Below, one piece after another: positions 6,318-13,238 of a DNA stretch of 17,892 nt. Origin of the DNA: Patescibacteria group bacterium (GTDB taxonomy: Bacteria; Patescibacteriota; Minisyncoccia; Phycocordibacterales; UBA2100); NCBI GenBank assembly GCA_024654485.1, contig JANLHO010000060.1, positions 1-17,892 of the forward strand. The letters run 5' to 3'. The translations under genes were made by a program, and so were the position numbers. Within the stretch, counting starts at the first letter, position 1. The number at the start of each line of letters is the position of its first letter. The notes under the pieces were generated by a model. The model ran no database searches, was not told the DNA's origin, and saw nothing but the letters and a program-made list of their open reading frames with translations.

Positions 6318-6390
6318 GAAGGTTTACAATTTACAGTAAACAGCAGAATACCACAGGATTTCCTGTTCGCTGTTTACTGTGCACTGTTCG
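6318..6390. repeat. Heptad-word inverted element A (ftsZ/trxB space)
   Basis: The whole 73-bp gap between the ftsZ stop and the trxB start. On the + strand 6363-6390 is four 7-mers (CTGTTCG, CTGTTTA, CTGTGCA, CTGTTCG) ending exactly at the ftsZ stop codon; 6321-6348 is GGTTTAC, AATTTAC, AGTAAAC, AGCAGAA. The arms pair over 12 perfect bp (6333-6344 with 6369-6380), and a core hairpin acagga-tt-tcctgt sits at 6353-6366. It closely resembles element B at 15663-15748. Confidence 0.75.
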
Positions 6391-7584
6391 TTACTTCCTT
6401 CGCAAGAAAGAAGGCAGGCCGCCCCAGCCGTCATCATCGTCCTCAAGAGAAGCCGATTTCACTGGCGATATCTTGGTCGGCTCTTTGGACGCGCTCTTTT
6501 CCTGTTTTTCGGGTACGTCCGGCTTCTTCATATCCTCGCGAGTTCGTATATTTACAGGCGGCACGTCGGTGTCTTTCTTGGCCGTGAGACGCTGCGAAGA
6601 CGAGAAGAGAGTGGAGCGCTGTATGGACTCGGGGAAGCCCGTCGCTATCACGGTCACGCGTACCTGACCTTTCTTGAGCGATGTGTCCGTAACTGCTCCG
6701 AAGATAACCTTTGCGTCCGAATCTATAGCCTCTGTGATGACAGTGGCGGCATCTTGCACCTCCAGCATGCCCAAGTCCTCGCCTCCGGCTATGGAGAATA
6801 GGACGCCCTTCGCCCCGTGTATGGAGACTTCCAATAGCGGAGAATTGATGGCCGCGTGCGCCGCCGTCTCTGCGCGGTGCTCGCCCATGGCTACGCCGAT
6901 GCCCATGAGGGCGCTTCCTGCGCCCTGCATGATGGTTCGTACGTCGGCGAAGTCCACGTTGATGATGCCTGTCTGCGTTATGAGGTCGGAAATACCCTCC
7001 ACTGCTTGCTTGAGTATGTCGTCGCACATCGCGAAAGCGTTCTTTATGCCTGTCTCGCGGGAGACGATGGCAAGAAGCTTATCGTTGGGGATGATTATGA
7101 GAGCGTCCACGGCCTTGCGCATCTCGGCGAGCCCCGCTTCCGCGAGGCGCATGCGCTGCTGTCCCTCAAAGCTGAAGGGTCTGGTGACGACGCCGACGGT
7201 TAGCGCACCGAGCTCTCGCGCGACTTTCGCCACGACGGGCGCCGCACCGGTCCCCGTGCCACCGCCCATGCCGCAGGTGATGAACACCATGTCGGAGTTC
7301 TTGAGCACTTCCTGTATATCTTCGCGCGTCTCCTCGGCTGCCTGCTTGCCGAGCTCGGCGTTCATGCCCGCGCCCAAGCCGCGCGTCAGATTCTTGCCGA
7401 TGTGTATCTTGCGCTTGGCTTTGGACTTGTGCAGGTCCTGTCCGTCCGTGTTGATGGAGATGAAGTCCACTCCGTGCACTTGGGAGGAGACCATGTGGTT
7501 GACGGCGTTGCCGCCGGAGCCGCCGACACCCACTACGCGTATCCGCGCGAAAGACTCTACATCGGGCTTGACCTGCTTGGTCAT
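6391..7584 (-). CDS. ftsZ: Cell-division protein FtsZ
   Basis: A 397-residue tubulin-like GTPase that polymerises into the division ring. Residues 15-30 (RVVGVGGSGGNAVNHM) start the GTPase domain, GGGTGTGAAPVVAKVARE (108-125) is the tubulin signature that binds GTP phosphates, RPFSFEGQQRM and NDKLL follow, and NVDFADVRTIM is the T7 loop that completes the active site of the next subunit. A disordered, Lys/Pro-rich linker leads to the end GGLPSFLRRK, the conserved C-terminal peptide that binds FtsA. ATG 7584 is chosen over an upstream in-frame start at 7620 because MTKQVKPD follows the extended -10 box and the longer form would cover the promoter. ftsA lies upstream in the same direction, separated by 209 bases that hold a hairpin element. 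Confidence 0.97.
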   Translation of the reverse strand: MTKQVKPDVESFARIRVVGVGGSGGNAVNHMVSSQVHGVDFISINTDGQDLHKSKAKRKIHIGKNLTRGLGAGMNAELGKQAAEETREDIQEVLKNSDMVFITCGMGGGTGTGAAPVVAKVARELGALTVGVVTRPFSFEGQQRMRLAEAGLAEMRKAVDALIIIPNDKLLAIVSRETGIKNAFAMCDDILKQAVEGISDLITQTGIINVDFADVRTIMQGAGSALMGIGVAMGEHRAETAAHAAINSPLLEVSIHGAKGVLFSIAGGEDLGMLEVQDAATVITEAIDSDAKVIFGAVTDTSLKKGQVRVTVIATGFPESIQRSTLFSSSQRLTAKKDTDVPPVNIRTREDMKKPDVPEKQEKSASKEPTKISPVKSASLEDDDDGWGGLPSFLRRK

Positions 7585-7593
7585 ATTCCAGCC

Positions 7594-7602
7594 ACTATAC
7601 CA
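7594..7602 (-). promoter_or_regulatory. Extended -10 box of ftsZ
   Basis: On the minus strand TGG plus TATAGT, 9 nt before the ATG; TTTGCG 16 bp further up is a plausible weak -35. This gives ftsZ its own promoter apart from ftsA. Confidence 0.5.
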
Positions 7603-7721
7603 TCTCCGCGGAACACGCAAACTTGACTAACGCCAGACATCGTTATGGTATGTTTGTAGTAAATTCATGGTCCAAAACGGAATGCAGGCAATTTTTCGTT
7701 TCTTTTCTGCGATTTTCGTCC

Positions 7722-7759
7722 TGTCCCTATTTTCTTACGACCGTGAGTAAATAGGGACA
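7722..7759. repeat. GGTC-loop hairpin element 1
   Basis: Outer perfect 11-bp stem (7722-7732 with 7749-7759), one T/T mismatch, then a 5-bp inner stem with one G-T pair and a 4-nt loop (GACC on +, GGTC on -). On the minus strand the core reads CTCACGGTCGTAAG. The hairpin at 16271-16310 has the same architecture and core with a different outer stem. It lies between ftsA and ftsZ without a T-run on the minus strand, so it is not an ordinary terminator. Confidence 0.7.
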
Positions 7760-7793
7760 TCCAGTGAGGCCCGACCTCAATGGATTCAGTTTG

Positions 7794-8963
7794 TCAGGGT
7801 AAGAGGGAGCGCATGCCGCGTTTTATAGAGACCCATGCATTGCCCATGACCTCTCCGAGGGTATGCGTGCGACCTTCCAAATCCTCCGCATGGGCCCACC
7901 TGCACAGTCCATAGGCGACGGCCCACGTGGCATCCACGTTGGCCGAGCGGGGGAGCGCTCCTATCTGTCCAACTTGAGCGGGAAGTTGCAGGACCAGCCG
8001 CGCTATTTCGGACGCGCTTGTTACTCCAGCGCCGCCGCCGGTTATAACTATGCCGGCGGGGAGCAGGCGATGGCGTCCTATCGTCTTCAGGTGCGCGTTG
8101 ATAAGCGCGTACATCTCTTTGAGCTGCGCGGTCAGGATGGCCTGCATTTTCCGCTCGGGGATATCGCTTCCCGTCACTCCTCCGCGTTTCAAGCTTTCTG
8201 CCTCGGGTAGCGGTATCTGGAAAGAAAGCGCCAGCATCTCGGTGATGGAGCTTGAACCTATGGGGAACACTTTGAGCGAGACGGGCGTGTCCTCGTCAAA
8301 TATGAGTATTGATAGCGTTTCTGCACCGATGTTGGCAAGGACCACGCCCGCCGTCTTTTGAGCCTTGTTGAGAGTGACGAGTGAAGCCGCCATGGGCGAG
8401 GCCATCACACCTTCCACCTCCACGCCCGCATTCTCCACGGCCTCTATGAGGTCGTCGTGATGCTGCGAGAGCATGGTTACGAGAAGCGTGTCCACGGCGA
8501 GCTTCGTGCCCTGCAGCCCCAAGGGCGAGCCCCAGACCTTTTCGCCATCCACTCTATACTCCAGAGGCACATTGTGTATGACGGTGCGGTTGGTAAGGCG
8601 CGACATCGCGCGCTTCTCGCTCTCGTACAGGGCGCGATCCAAGAGCGCCTTGGAGACGATTCCGCCGGCTGGGGTGAGGGATATCTCCGCCGTTGAGCGG
8701 ATTTCATCCAGCCCCACCCCGCCCACGCCGACCCTAGCGCTCTGCACCTTCACCCGTGCGGCGGCCGACGCTCTGCCGATAGCCTCGCGTATCGCCTTGC
8801 TTGCTTCTTTCGTGTCTATGATATAGCCGTGGCGAAGCCCGCGCGAGCCCGCGGTGCTCGTGGCCAGAATGTTCATAGGGAGATCGGGGGATTCGGCCGG
8901 CGTCGCGATGACGACCTTCACGTGATATGTGCCGATGTCAATTCCCGTATAGAACTTGCGCAT
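7794..8963 (-). CDS. ftsA: Cell-division protein FtsA
   Basis: A 389-residue actin-fold ATPase that links FtsZ filaments to the membrane. TGIDIGTYHVKVVIA (6-20) is the first phosphate loop, ANIGAETLSILIF near 210 the second, and ITGGGAGV near 315 the adenosine motif of the actin family. The 1C (SHS2) insert characteristic of FtsA occupies about 85-165. The end VSIKRGMRSLLP is a short amphipathic helix like the membrane-targeting sequence of FtsA. The ATG at 8963 is preceded 6 nt upstream by TACAAT (minus strand) and has no Shine-Dalgarno. ftsZ follows on the same strand with its own promoter. Confidence 0.95.
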   Translation of the reverse strand: MRKFYTGIDIGTYHVKVVIATPAESPDLPMNILATSTAGSRGLRHGYIIDTKEASKAIREAIGRASAAARVKVQSARVGVGGVGLDEIRSTAEISLTPAGGIVSKALLDRALYESEKRAMSRLTNRTVIHNVPLEYRVDGEKVWGSPLGLQGTKLAVDTLLVTMLSQHHDDLIEAVENAGVEVEGVMASPMAASLVTLNKAQKTAGVVLANIGAETLSILIFDEDTPVSLKVFPIGSSSITEMLALSFQIPLPEAESLKRGGVTGSDIPERKMQAILTAQLKEMYALINAHLKTIGRHRLLPAGIVITGGGAGVTSASEIARLVLQLPAQVGQIGALPRSANVDATWAVAYGLCRWAHAEDLEGRTHTLGEVMGNAWVSIKRGMRSLLP

Positions 8964-8969
8964 TCGTCT

Positions 8970-8975
8970 ATTGTA
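8970..8975 (-). promoter_or_regulatory. -10 box of ftsA
   Basis: TACAAT on the minus strand, ending 6 nt before the ATG; no Shine-Dalgarno between. Confidence 0.4.
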
Positions 8976-9048
8976 CTGCCTGATGCGACTCTCTCAATGA
9001 AGGTCGTGCGTGGATAGCGTATCTGCCCGCCTCGCAACGTATTTATGC

Positions 9049-9079
9049 ATATCGGGAGTTACGAACTCCCGATATTTTT
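9049..9079 (+). terminator. Hairpin with T-run facing the + strand
   Basis: Perfect 12-bp stem (9049-9060 with 9064-9075), loop ACG, followed on + by TTTTT. It sits between ybeY and ftsA, both on the minus strand. In their direction the stem is followed by GCATAAAT rather than a T-run, so it would end a + strand (antisense) transcript more efficiently than the ybeY mRNA. Confidence 0.6.
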
Positions 9080-9084
9080 ATTAG

Positions 9085-9474
9085 TCACCCGATGCCAAAC
9101 TTACGAAGTATTTTTTCCTCCGCCCTCTCCATCTTGCTTCCGTGCGCGTATCCTTTTAGATGTAAGCACCCATGTATAAAAAGTAGTGCGAGACGGGTCC
9201 GGATGCTTGTTCCAAACTGCTTTGCCTCGCGCTCCGCCTTGCGGACGTTCAGAAAGATCTCGCCCTCTCGCTGCGAGAGAGGGAAGGAAAGCACGTTGGG
9301 GGAGTAGGCCTTCTTGCGGTATTCGCGATTCATGCGCCGTGCGAGGGAGTCGCCGCATAAGACGAGAGACAGCTCGTATCGCGCGCCGAGGATGGAGCGC
9401 GCTATACGCTCATAGGGGACGCTCGGTACACGAGCTCGTATGGTACGGGTGAGCGCGACGTCTGAGTGCGTCAT
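9085..9474 (-). CDS. ybeY: Endoribonuclease YbeY
   Basis: A 129-residue metal-dependent single-strand RNase needed for 16S rRNA 3'-end maturation and ribosome quality control. The zinc motif HGCLHLKGYAH has H101, H105 and H111; SPNVLSFPL (58-66) corresponds to the conserved TDVLSFP strand. It is shorter than E. coli YbeY (155) mostly at both ends. The start ATG lies two bases after the bS21 stop (TAG-ag-ATG), so translation is coupled to bS21, a sensible pairing of a small-subunit protein with a small-subunit rRNA processing enzyme. Confidence 0.93.
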   Translation of the reverse strand: MTHSDVALTRTIRARVPSVPYERIARSILGARYELSLVLCGDSLARRMNREYRKKAYSPNVLSFPLSQREGEIFLNVRKAEREAKQFGTSIRTRLALLFIHGCLHLKGYAHGSKMERAEEKILRKFGIG

Positions 9475-9476
9475 CT

Positions 9477-9788
9477 CTAGCGGGCGATAGGGGTGTTCTC
9501 TCCGAGTCGCGCGGGAGCGCTTTCCTGACGCACGGGGCCGCGCCGCGCTCCATGGCGCTGGCGCTCCACCACCTTGCCTTCCTTGACGAGCTGTTGGTAC
9601 TTGGCGCGGCGCTCTATCATCTTGAGAGCGCGCTTCTTCTTCACTATCTTTGAGGAGCTGCGCGTATAGTAGCGTCCGCCGCGCACGGAGCGGACGAGCC
9701 CGGTACCCTGAACCTTGCGGCTGAACTTGCGTATCGTCGCAATGGGCGATTCGTTGCCGCTCTTGGTTACTTCAGCGTTTATACTCAT
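9477..9788 (-). CDS. rpsU: Ribosomal protein bS21, extended
   Basis: A 103-residue small-subunit protein. Its central part (IRKFSRKVQGTGLVRSVRG ... KKKRALKMIERRAKYQQL) follows the bS21 pattern of an N-terminal basic strand and two basic helices. Compared with E. coli bS21 (71 aa) it has about 10 extra N-terminal residues and a 25-residue basic tail ending ARLGENTPIAR. bS21 sits near the anti-Shine-Dalgarno end of 16S rRNA, relevant in a genome that rarely uses Shine-Dalgarno sequences. Start ATG 9788 is preferred to an in-frame start at 9839 because of the promoter directly before it (TTGCTC, 17 bp, TGC-TAGAGT, then 10 nt). Confidence 0.88.
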   Translation of the reverse strand: MSINAEVTKSGNESPIATIRKFSRKVQGTGLVRSVRGGRYYTRSSSKIVKKKRALKMIERRAKYQQLVKEGKVVERQRHGARRGPVRQESAPARLGENTPIAR

Positions 9789-9798
9789 ATGGACGTGG

Positions 9799-9827
9799 AC
9801 TCTAGCACAAAAGGCTCTGCGGAGCAA
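9799..9827 (-). promoter_or_regulatory. Promoter of rpsU-ybeY
   Basis: On the minus strand TTGCTC (9827-9822), 17-bp spacer, TAGAGT (9804-9799) with a TGC extension, 10 nt before the rpsU ATG. Confidence 0.55.
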
Positions 9828-9840
9828 TCGTGTCGCCACT

Positions 9841-11058
9841 CTACACCCGCGTTTCGTGGGAGCCGACGCCGATGCGGCGTCTGCGCAAGTATGCGGTCAG
9901 CTCGCCCAAAGGGATCGCCTCCTGCGAGTTCGTAGCTACCTCGCGCACCAAAACTGTATTTTCAACCGCCTCTTTGTGTCCCATGATGAGTATGTACGGC
10001 ACGCTCATTGTGCGTGCAATGGCCATCTGCTCGCCTATCTGATCGTGCCACAGGCTCTGATGGACGGCTATGTCCGCCTGCCGGAGCATCTCAAGTAGCG
10101 TGAGCGAGCGGCGTCTCGCCTCCGTGCCGAGATGGGCGAAATATATCGCCGGCTGTACGCCGCCGACCGGCCTCCTGCGGCGTCCGGTGCGCAGGGAGCC
10201 CTTTGCCTCGCATGTGATAGAAATGGTCGCGCCTGTGGCGGGAGCGCGCACGATTCGGCTCACCAGAGGGTCGTATCGGCCGCCGCATGCGAGCGGGATG
10301 CGCGCTCCCGATTCGGCGTCCACGGAGATTATCTCAAAGAGAGAATGTGCCCAACAGTCCTTGCTTCCCAGAATGTGCGGATTCAGCTCATACGGGATAC
10401 CGAATACCTCCAGATACTCAAGCAATTCCCAGAAACGTCGGCGTTCTTCTTCCGTCAGGTATTCCGTAGCCTGCGGCGCGCGCGGAGCCGCGGGGTGGCC
10501 CCGCTCTATGAGCTGCACGAGCGTGCCCAGAGGGTCGCTGCCGGCGCGTGCGCGCAGGGTGGGGGAGATGGATTCTATGTGCTTGCGCAGGAAAGAACCG
10601 ACATCACGCACGTATCGTCCGTTGGACTCCGGCGAGCCTATGTTGTTGATGGAAAGGATTCTGTCTTTTATCCCCGACTCTTCCGCTATCGCACCGGCGG
10701 CGACTATGAGTAGCGCTTCGGCGATGACGCTGCCGGTACCAACGACATGAAGCTCAAAAGAGACAGAGGGGATGGAGGCGGTCCCGCCGGTAGTGCGCCA
10801 CACCAGAAGCGCGCCCTTGTCGCGCGCGCACATGATACAGCGCCGCGCCGCCGTCATGAGCGATTTTTCGTCGCGGCGCGCGAATGCTATCTCCGGCTCT
10901 ATCTTGGAGATGGTCGCCGGACGTATTTCACGAAGCTCTTTCCTGCCAAGGCGTCTGGCAGAGTCCAGATGCTCAAAACCGTAGTACTCCGCGACGCGTA
11001 TCGCCGTATTCAAAAATGCGGACGTATTGGAATGATGCGTGTCCTTCAGGCGGATCAT
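9841..11058 (-). CDS. Degenerate histidyl-tRNA-synthetase-like protein
   Basis: A 405-residue protein with the two-part plan of HisRS: a class II catalytic-like domain (1-290) and an alpha/beta anticodon-binding domain (about 302-390, with ADIAVHQSLW ... VPYILIMGHKEAVENTVLVREV). GGRYDPLV (259-266) is the intact second histidine motif. Other active-site motifs are lost: the region aligning with motif 2 (F-R-x-E) reads VWRTTGG (86-92), the first histidine motif (RGLDYY) reads GSKDCW (231-236), and the motif 3 stretch lacks the usual Arg (about 273-286). It is therefore probably not a working synthetase, and more likely a paralogue with a regulatory or binding role; HisZ-like function is possible but no his genes are seen. 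It precedes rpsU in the same direction by 52 bases. Confidence 0.8.
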   Translation of the reverse strand: MIRLKDTHHSNTSAFLNTAIRVAEYYGFEHLDSARRLGRKELREIRPATISKIEPEIAFARRDEKSLMTAARRCIMCARDKGALLVWRTTGGTASIPSVSFELHVVGTGSVIAEALLIVAAGAIAEESGIKDRILSINNIGSPESNGRYVRDVGSFLRKHIESISPTLRARAGSDPLGTLVQLIERGHPAAPRAPQATEYLTEEERRRFWELLEYLEVFGIPYELNPHILGSKDCWAHSLFEIISVDAESGARIPLACGGRYDPLVSRIVRAPATGATISITCEAKGSLRTGRRRRPVGGVQPAIYFAHLGTEARRRSLTLLEMLRQADIAVHQSLWHDQIGEQMAIARTMSVPYILIMGHKEAVENTVLVREVATNSQEAIPLGELTAYLRRRRIGVGSHETRV

Positions 11059-11243
11059 GTTAGTTTTTCTTAACGAGCAAATGCGAGTTTAGAAACAACT
11101 TACACCCTCCTATCCGCTCCTTGCCCCAGTGCGATTCGTGTTCCGAATTCAAACGTAACGTGTCAAAAATAGCTCTGTCTGAAAACGACAAGCTGGCGGA
11201 TGGGCGGGTCAAGAAATTGTAATTTGCTTCGCGCATAACAATT

Positions 11244-11858
11244 TCATTGATACCTCGCTTCACCGGGGAAAATACTGATCTCGCTGAGAGGATACAGACG
11301 CAGAAAAACGCGACCGACGATGTCGCTTCTCGGCAACACCCCCCAGACGCGCGAGTCCGAAGATACTTTCCTGTTGTCTCCGAGTACGAAGTATTGATCG
11401 TCGCCCAACTCAAAACTCCTTCCGGAGGCGCCTCCGAGGTCGGCGGGATCCAAGTACGGCTCTTTGAGGACAAATCCTTCGGGATTCTTCTCGTTGATGA
11501 TGGTGACGGTGGGCTCCGGACCCGATAAGACGATCGTCTCGCCGGGGAGGCCTATCACGCGCTTTATAAGTGCTCGGCTTTTGTTCTGCGGCAGGTCAAA
11601 AACGATGACATCCCCGCGCTGGGGCTCCCCGAGGTCGTACGAGATGCGGTCTATTATCAGGTAGTGCCAATCATCAAAGGTCGGCTCCATGGAAGCGCCG
11701 GAAACGACGTAAGGAGCCGCGACAAAGAAGCGGATAATAAGCGCCAGCCCTATCGCGAAGACGGTGTAGGCGATCAATGACCTCTTGTTGCTCATTGGAG
11801 AGTCTGCCCCGTCAGAGACAGGCGTGTTCTGCACGTCGTTGACGCGAATTTCGGTCAT
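11244..11858 (-). CDS. lepB: Signal peptidase I
   Basis: A 204-residue membrane serine protease that removes signal peptides from exported proteins. One N-terminal membrane helix (about 28-48) is followed by SGASMEPTF with the nucleophile Ser56, and IKRVIGLPGE with the general base Lys99, then GDNRKVSSDSRVWG, the third family box. It is of the short, single-helix type. ATG 11858 is the most upstream start; ATG at residue 22 (MSNKRS) is an alternative giving a 183-residue protein. No Shine-Dalgarno or clear -10 is seen; the 5' region holds a 7-bp hairpin (ccgtgat/atcacgg, within 11909-11935). The stop overlaps an ATG by ATGA, opening a 12-codon frame of doubtful meaning. Confidence 0.94.
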   Translation of the reverse strand: MTEIRVNDVQNTPVSDGADSPMSNKRSLIAYTVFAIGLALIIRFFVAAPYVVSGASMEPTFDDWHYLIIDRISYDLGEPQRGDVIVFDLPQNKSRALIKRVIGLPGETIVLSGPEPTVTIINEKNPEGFVLKEPYLDPADLGGASGRSFELGDDQYFVLGDNRKVSSDSRVWGVLPRSDIVGRVFLRLYPLSEISIFPGEARYQ

Positions 11859-12012
11859 ACGCGGGCCAAGGATGCGTGGGAGAGAATGAAAAAATCTCTA
11901 ACGGGGTCCGTGATAATCCTTTTCTGCATCACGGGATCAGTCATGCCCGCGCATTGTACCGCTTGCGGAGCATTGACACCAAGCATTTTGCATGTCCCAT
12001 GCAAAGTAAATA

Positions 12013-12115
12013 CGAAATCCGAAATTAGAAATCCGAAAAAGCCTGAAGATCTAAAAATCTAAGCCTGCGAAAGGCGTTTTTTCGGTTTTCGTGCTTCGTA
12101 CTTCGGATTTTTGCG
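12013..12115. repeat. Heptad-word inverted element C, upstream of pth
   Basis: Left arm of four 7-mers at 12013-12040 (CGAAATC, CGAAATT, AGAAATC, CGAAAAA); right arm of five at 12081-12115 (TTCGGTT, TTCGTGC, TTCGTAC, TTCGGAT, TTTTGCG). The arms are inverted relative to each other (aaatccgaa / ttcggattt; ccgaaaaa / tttttcgg). The 40-bp core contains a gcct-gcgaa-aggc hairpin followed by a T-run (12063-12082). The right arm leads into the pth -10 box. Confidence 0.7.
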
Positions 12116-12124
12116 TGTTATGCT
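12116..12124 (+). promoter_or_regulatory. Extended -10 box of pth
   Basis: TGT plus TATGCT (12119-12124), 6 nt before the ATG at 12131. Confidence 0.5.
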
Positions 12125-12130
12125 TTCCGC

Positions 12131-12727
12131 ATGAGTTGGATAGTGGTCGGTCTTGGCAATCCGGGAGAGGAATATAACTCCACGCGGCACAACACTGGCC
12201 GCGCGGCCGTGGAGCATTTCGCAAAGTCCGCCGGATTCGGAGAATTCCGCGAAGATAAGAAGGCAAAAGCGCACGTCGCGAGCGGGGTTATAGGCAAATC
12301 TGCCGTCGTCGCGCTCTTGCCGGACACTTTTATGAACAAATCGGGCGCATCGCTCGCCAAATTCGTGAAAAGTCAAAAGTCGGCCGAGCGCATGGTGGTG
12401 GTCTACGACGACTTGGACCTGCCACTAGGAGCGCTGAAGCTCTCGTACGACCGCGGCTCCGGCGGACACAAGGGATTGGAAAGCATCATCCGCGCCGTGA
12501 AGACAAAAAAGTTTACGCGCGTGCGCATCGGAGTATCACCGACGACACCTTCCGGCAAGCTCAAGAAGCCTTCGGGCGAGAAGGCCGTCATAGATTTCAT
12601 CCTTACGAAATTTAAGTCTGCCGAAGAAAAGGAGATGAAGAAAATGTACAAGCGCGCGAGCGAAGCCGTTGCAAATATCATCACGGAAGGGCGCGAGAAG
12701 GCGACGAACATCGTCAACAGCCGCTAA
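12131..12727 (+). CDS. pth: Peptidyl-tRNA hydrolase
   Basis: A 198-residue cytosolic enzyme that frees tRNA from peptidyl-tRNA dropped by ribosomes. VVGLGNPGEEYNSTRHN contains Asn10 and the catalytic His20, FMNKSG carries Asn69, and VYDDLDLP holds Asp94 that activates His20. The residue equivalent to E. coli Asn114 (GGHNGL) is Lys114 here (GGHKGLES), while the other catalytic residues are kept. The C-terminal lid is shortened and rich in Lys and Glu. Start is set by the -10 box and by the family N-terminus (glycine-rich strand at residue 7). Confidence 0.95.
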   Translation: MSWIVVGLGNPGEEYNSTRHNTGRAAVEHFAKSAGFGEFREDKKAKAHVASGVIGKSAVVALLPDTFMNKSGASLAKFVKSQKSAERMVVVYDDLDLPLGALKLSYDRGSGGHKGLESIIRAVKTKKFTRVRIGVSPTTPSGKLKKPSGEKAVIDFILTKFKSAEEKEMKKMYKRASEAVANIITEGREKATNIVNSR

Positions 12728-12747
12728 TCTACCCGATACGCTCTTGG

Positions 12748-12776
12748 TTGACAACGCCGGAGTATTCTAGTTTATT
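12748..12776 (+). promoter_or_regulatory. Full promoter of the second orphan gene
   Basis: Consensus TTGACA (12748-12753), 17-bp spacer, TTTATT (12771-12776). The transcript would start near 12783, giving a leader of about 36 nt with a Shine-Dalgarno. Confidence 0.6.
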
Positions 12777-12818
12777 TGAGACCGCCATCGCACCCAGGAA
12801 AGAAAGGAGGGCACACCG

Positions 12819-13139
12819 ATGGAACAAGCCGCGACTGAGAACGCCGTCCTCGTAGAGGAGGACGTGGAGAAGAAAGATTCTCTACATAGTGTAGAGGAGA
12901 GTCTGGCGGCTCTGGAGGAAAAGAACAGGGACCCATGGGCGATGGAGCAGCCGACCCGATCACTGGATTTGTTGTCTATCATCCGGACTCGGCTCGAGCA
13001 GGGGCCGTGTCTTCTGACCGAAGAGGATGAGATGGTTGTCGCCAAGGCTATCTTCTCGTTATCGAGGTCGCACTCTCCGGATACATGGGATTACGAGATG
13101 ATCCCGCTGCTCAGCTACATCAGGATCTGGAAGGTATGA
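12819..13139 (+). CDS. Orphan small acidic protein, 106 aa
   Basis: No family is recognised. The start is clear: AAAGGAGG lies about 8 nt before the ATG, the strongest Shine-Dalgarno in the window. Residues 1-35 are acidic and helical with coiled-coil character (EEDVEKKDS ... EESLAALEEK); residues 45-106 are more hydrophobic and look like a small helical domain (LDLLSIIRTRLEQ, EEDEMVVAKAIFSLS, MIPLLSYIRIW). There is no signal peptide or membrane segment. It is a single-gene unit with its own promoter and a strong terminator at 13168-13210, in contrast to the leaderless conserved genes around it. The helical repeats hint at a protein-interaction role; nothing in the context identifies it. Confidence 0.75.
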   Translation: MEQAATENAVLVEEDVEKKDSLHSVEESLAALEEKNRDPWAMEQPTRSLDLLSIIRTRLEQGPCLLTEEDEMVVAKAIFSLSRSHSPDTWDYEMIPLLSYIRIWKV

Positions 13140-13167
13140 GCAGCAATTTCGCCAGACCGACATGGAA

Positions 13168-13209
13168 ATCACCCGGCGCGCGTGGATTTGCGCCGGGTGA
13201 TAGTTTTTT
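13168..13209 (+). terminator. Terminator of the second orphan gene
   Basis: Perfect 12-bp stem (13168-13179 with 13190-13201), 10-nt loop, then AGTTTTTTG. It also sits just past the stop of the convergent S1 gene and may serve both. Confidence 0.9.
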
Positions 13210-13238
13210 GTGGGTCTTTTTGCGAATCGCGAGATGCA

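Noticed and set aside
6674..7630. 318-codon + strand frame opposite ftsZ.
   Set aside because: Antisense shadow with Met/Ser/Pro-rich composition from codon bias; ftsZ is unambiguous.
11209..11247. 12-codon frame on the minus strand overlapping the lepB stop by ATGA.
   Set aside because: Very short, inside an 8-bp hairpin (gaaattgt/acaatttc), and followed by no coupled gene; chance is likely.
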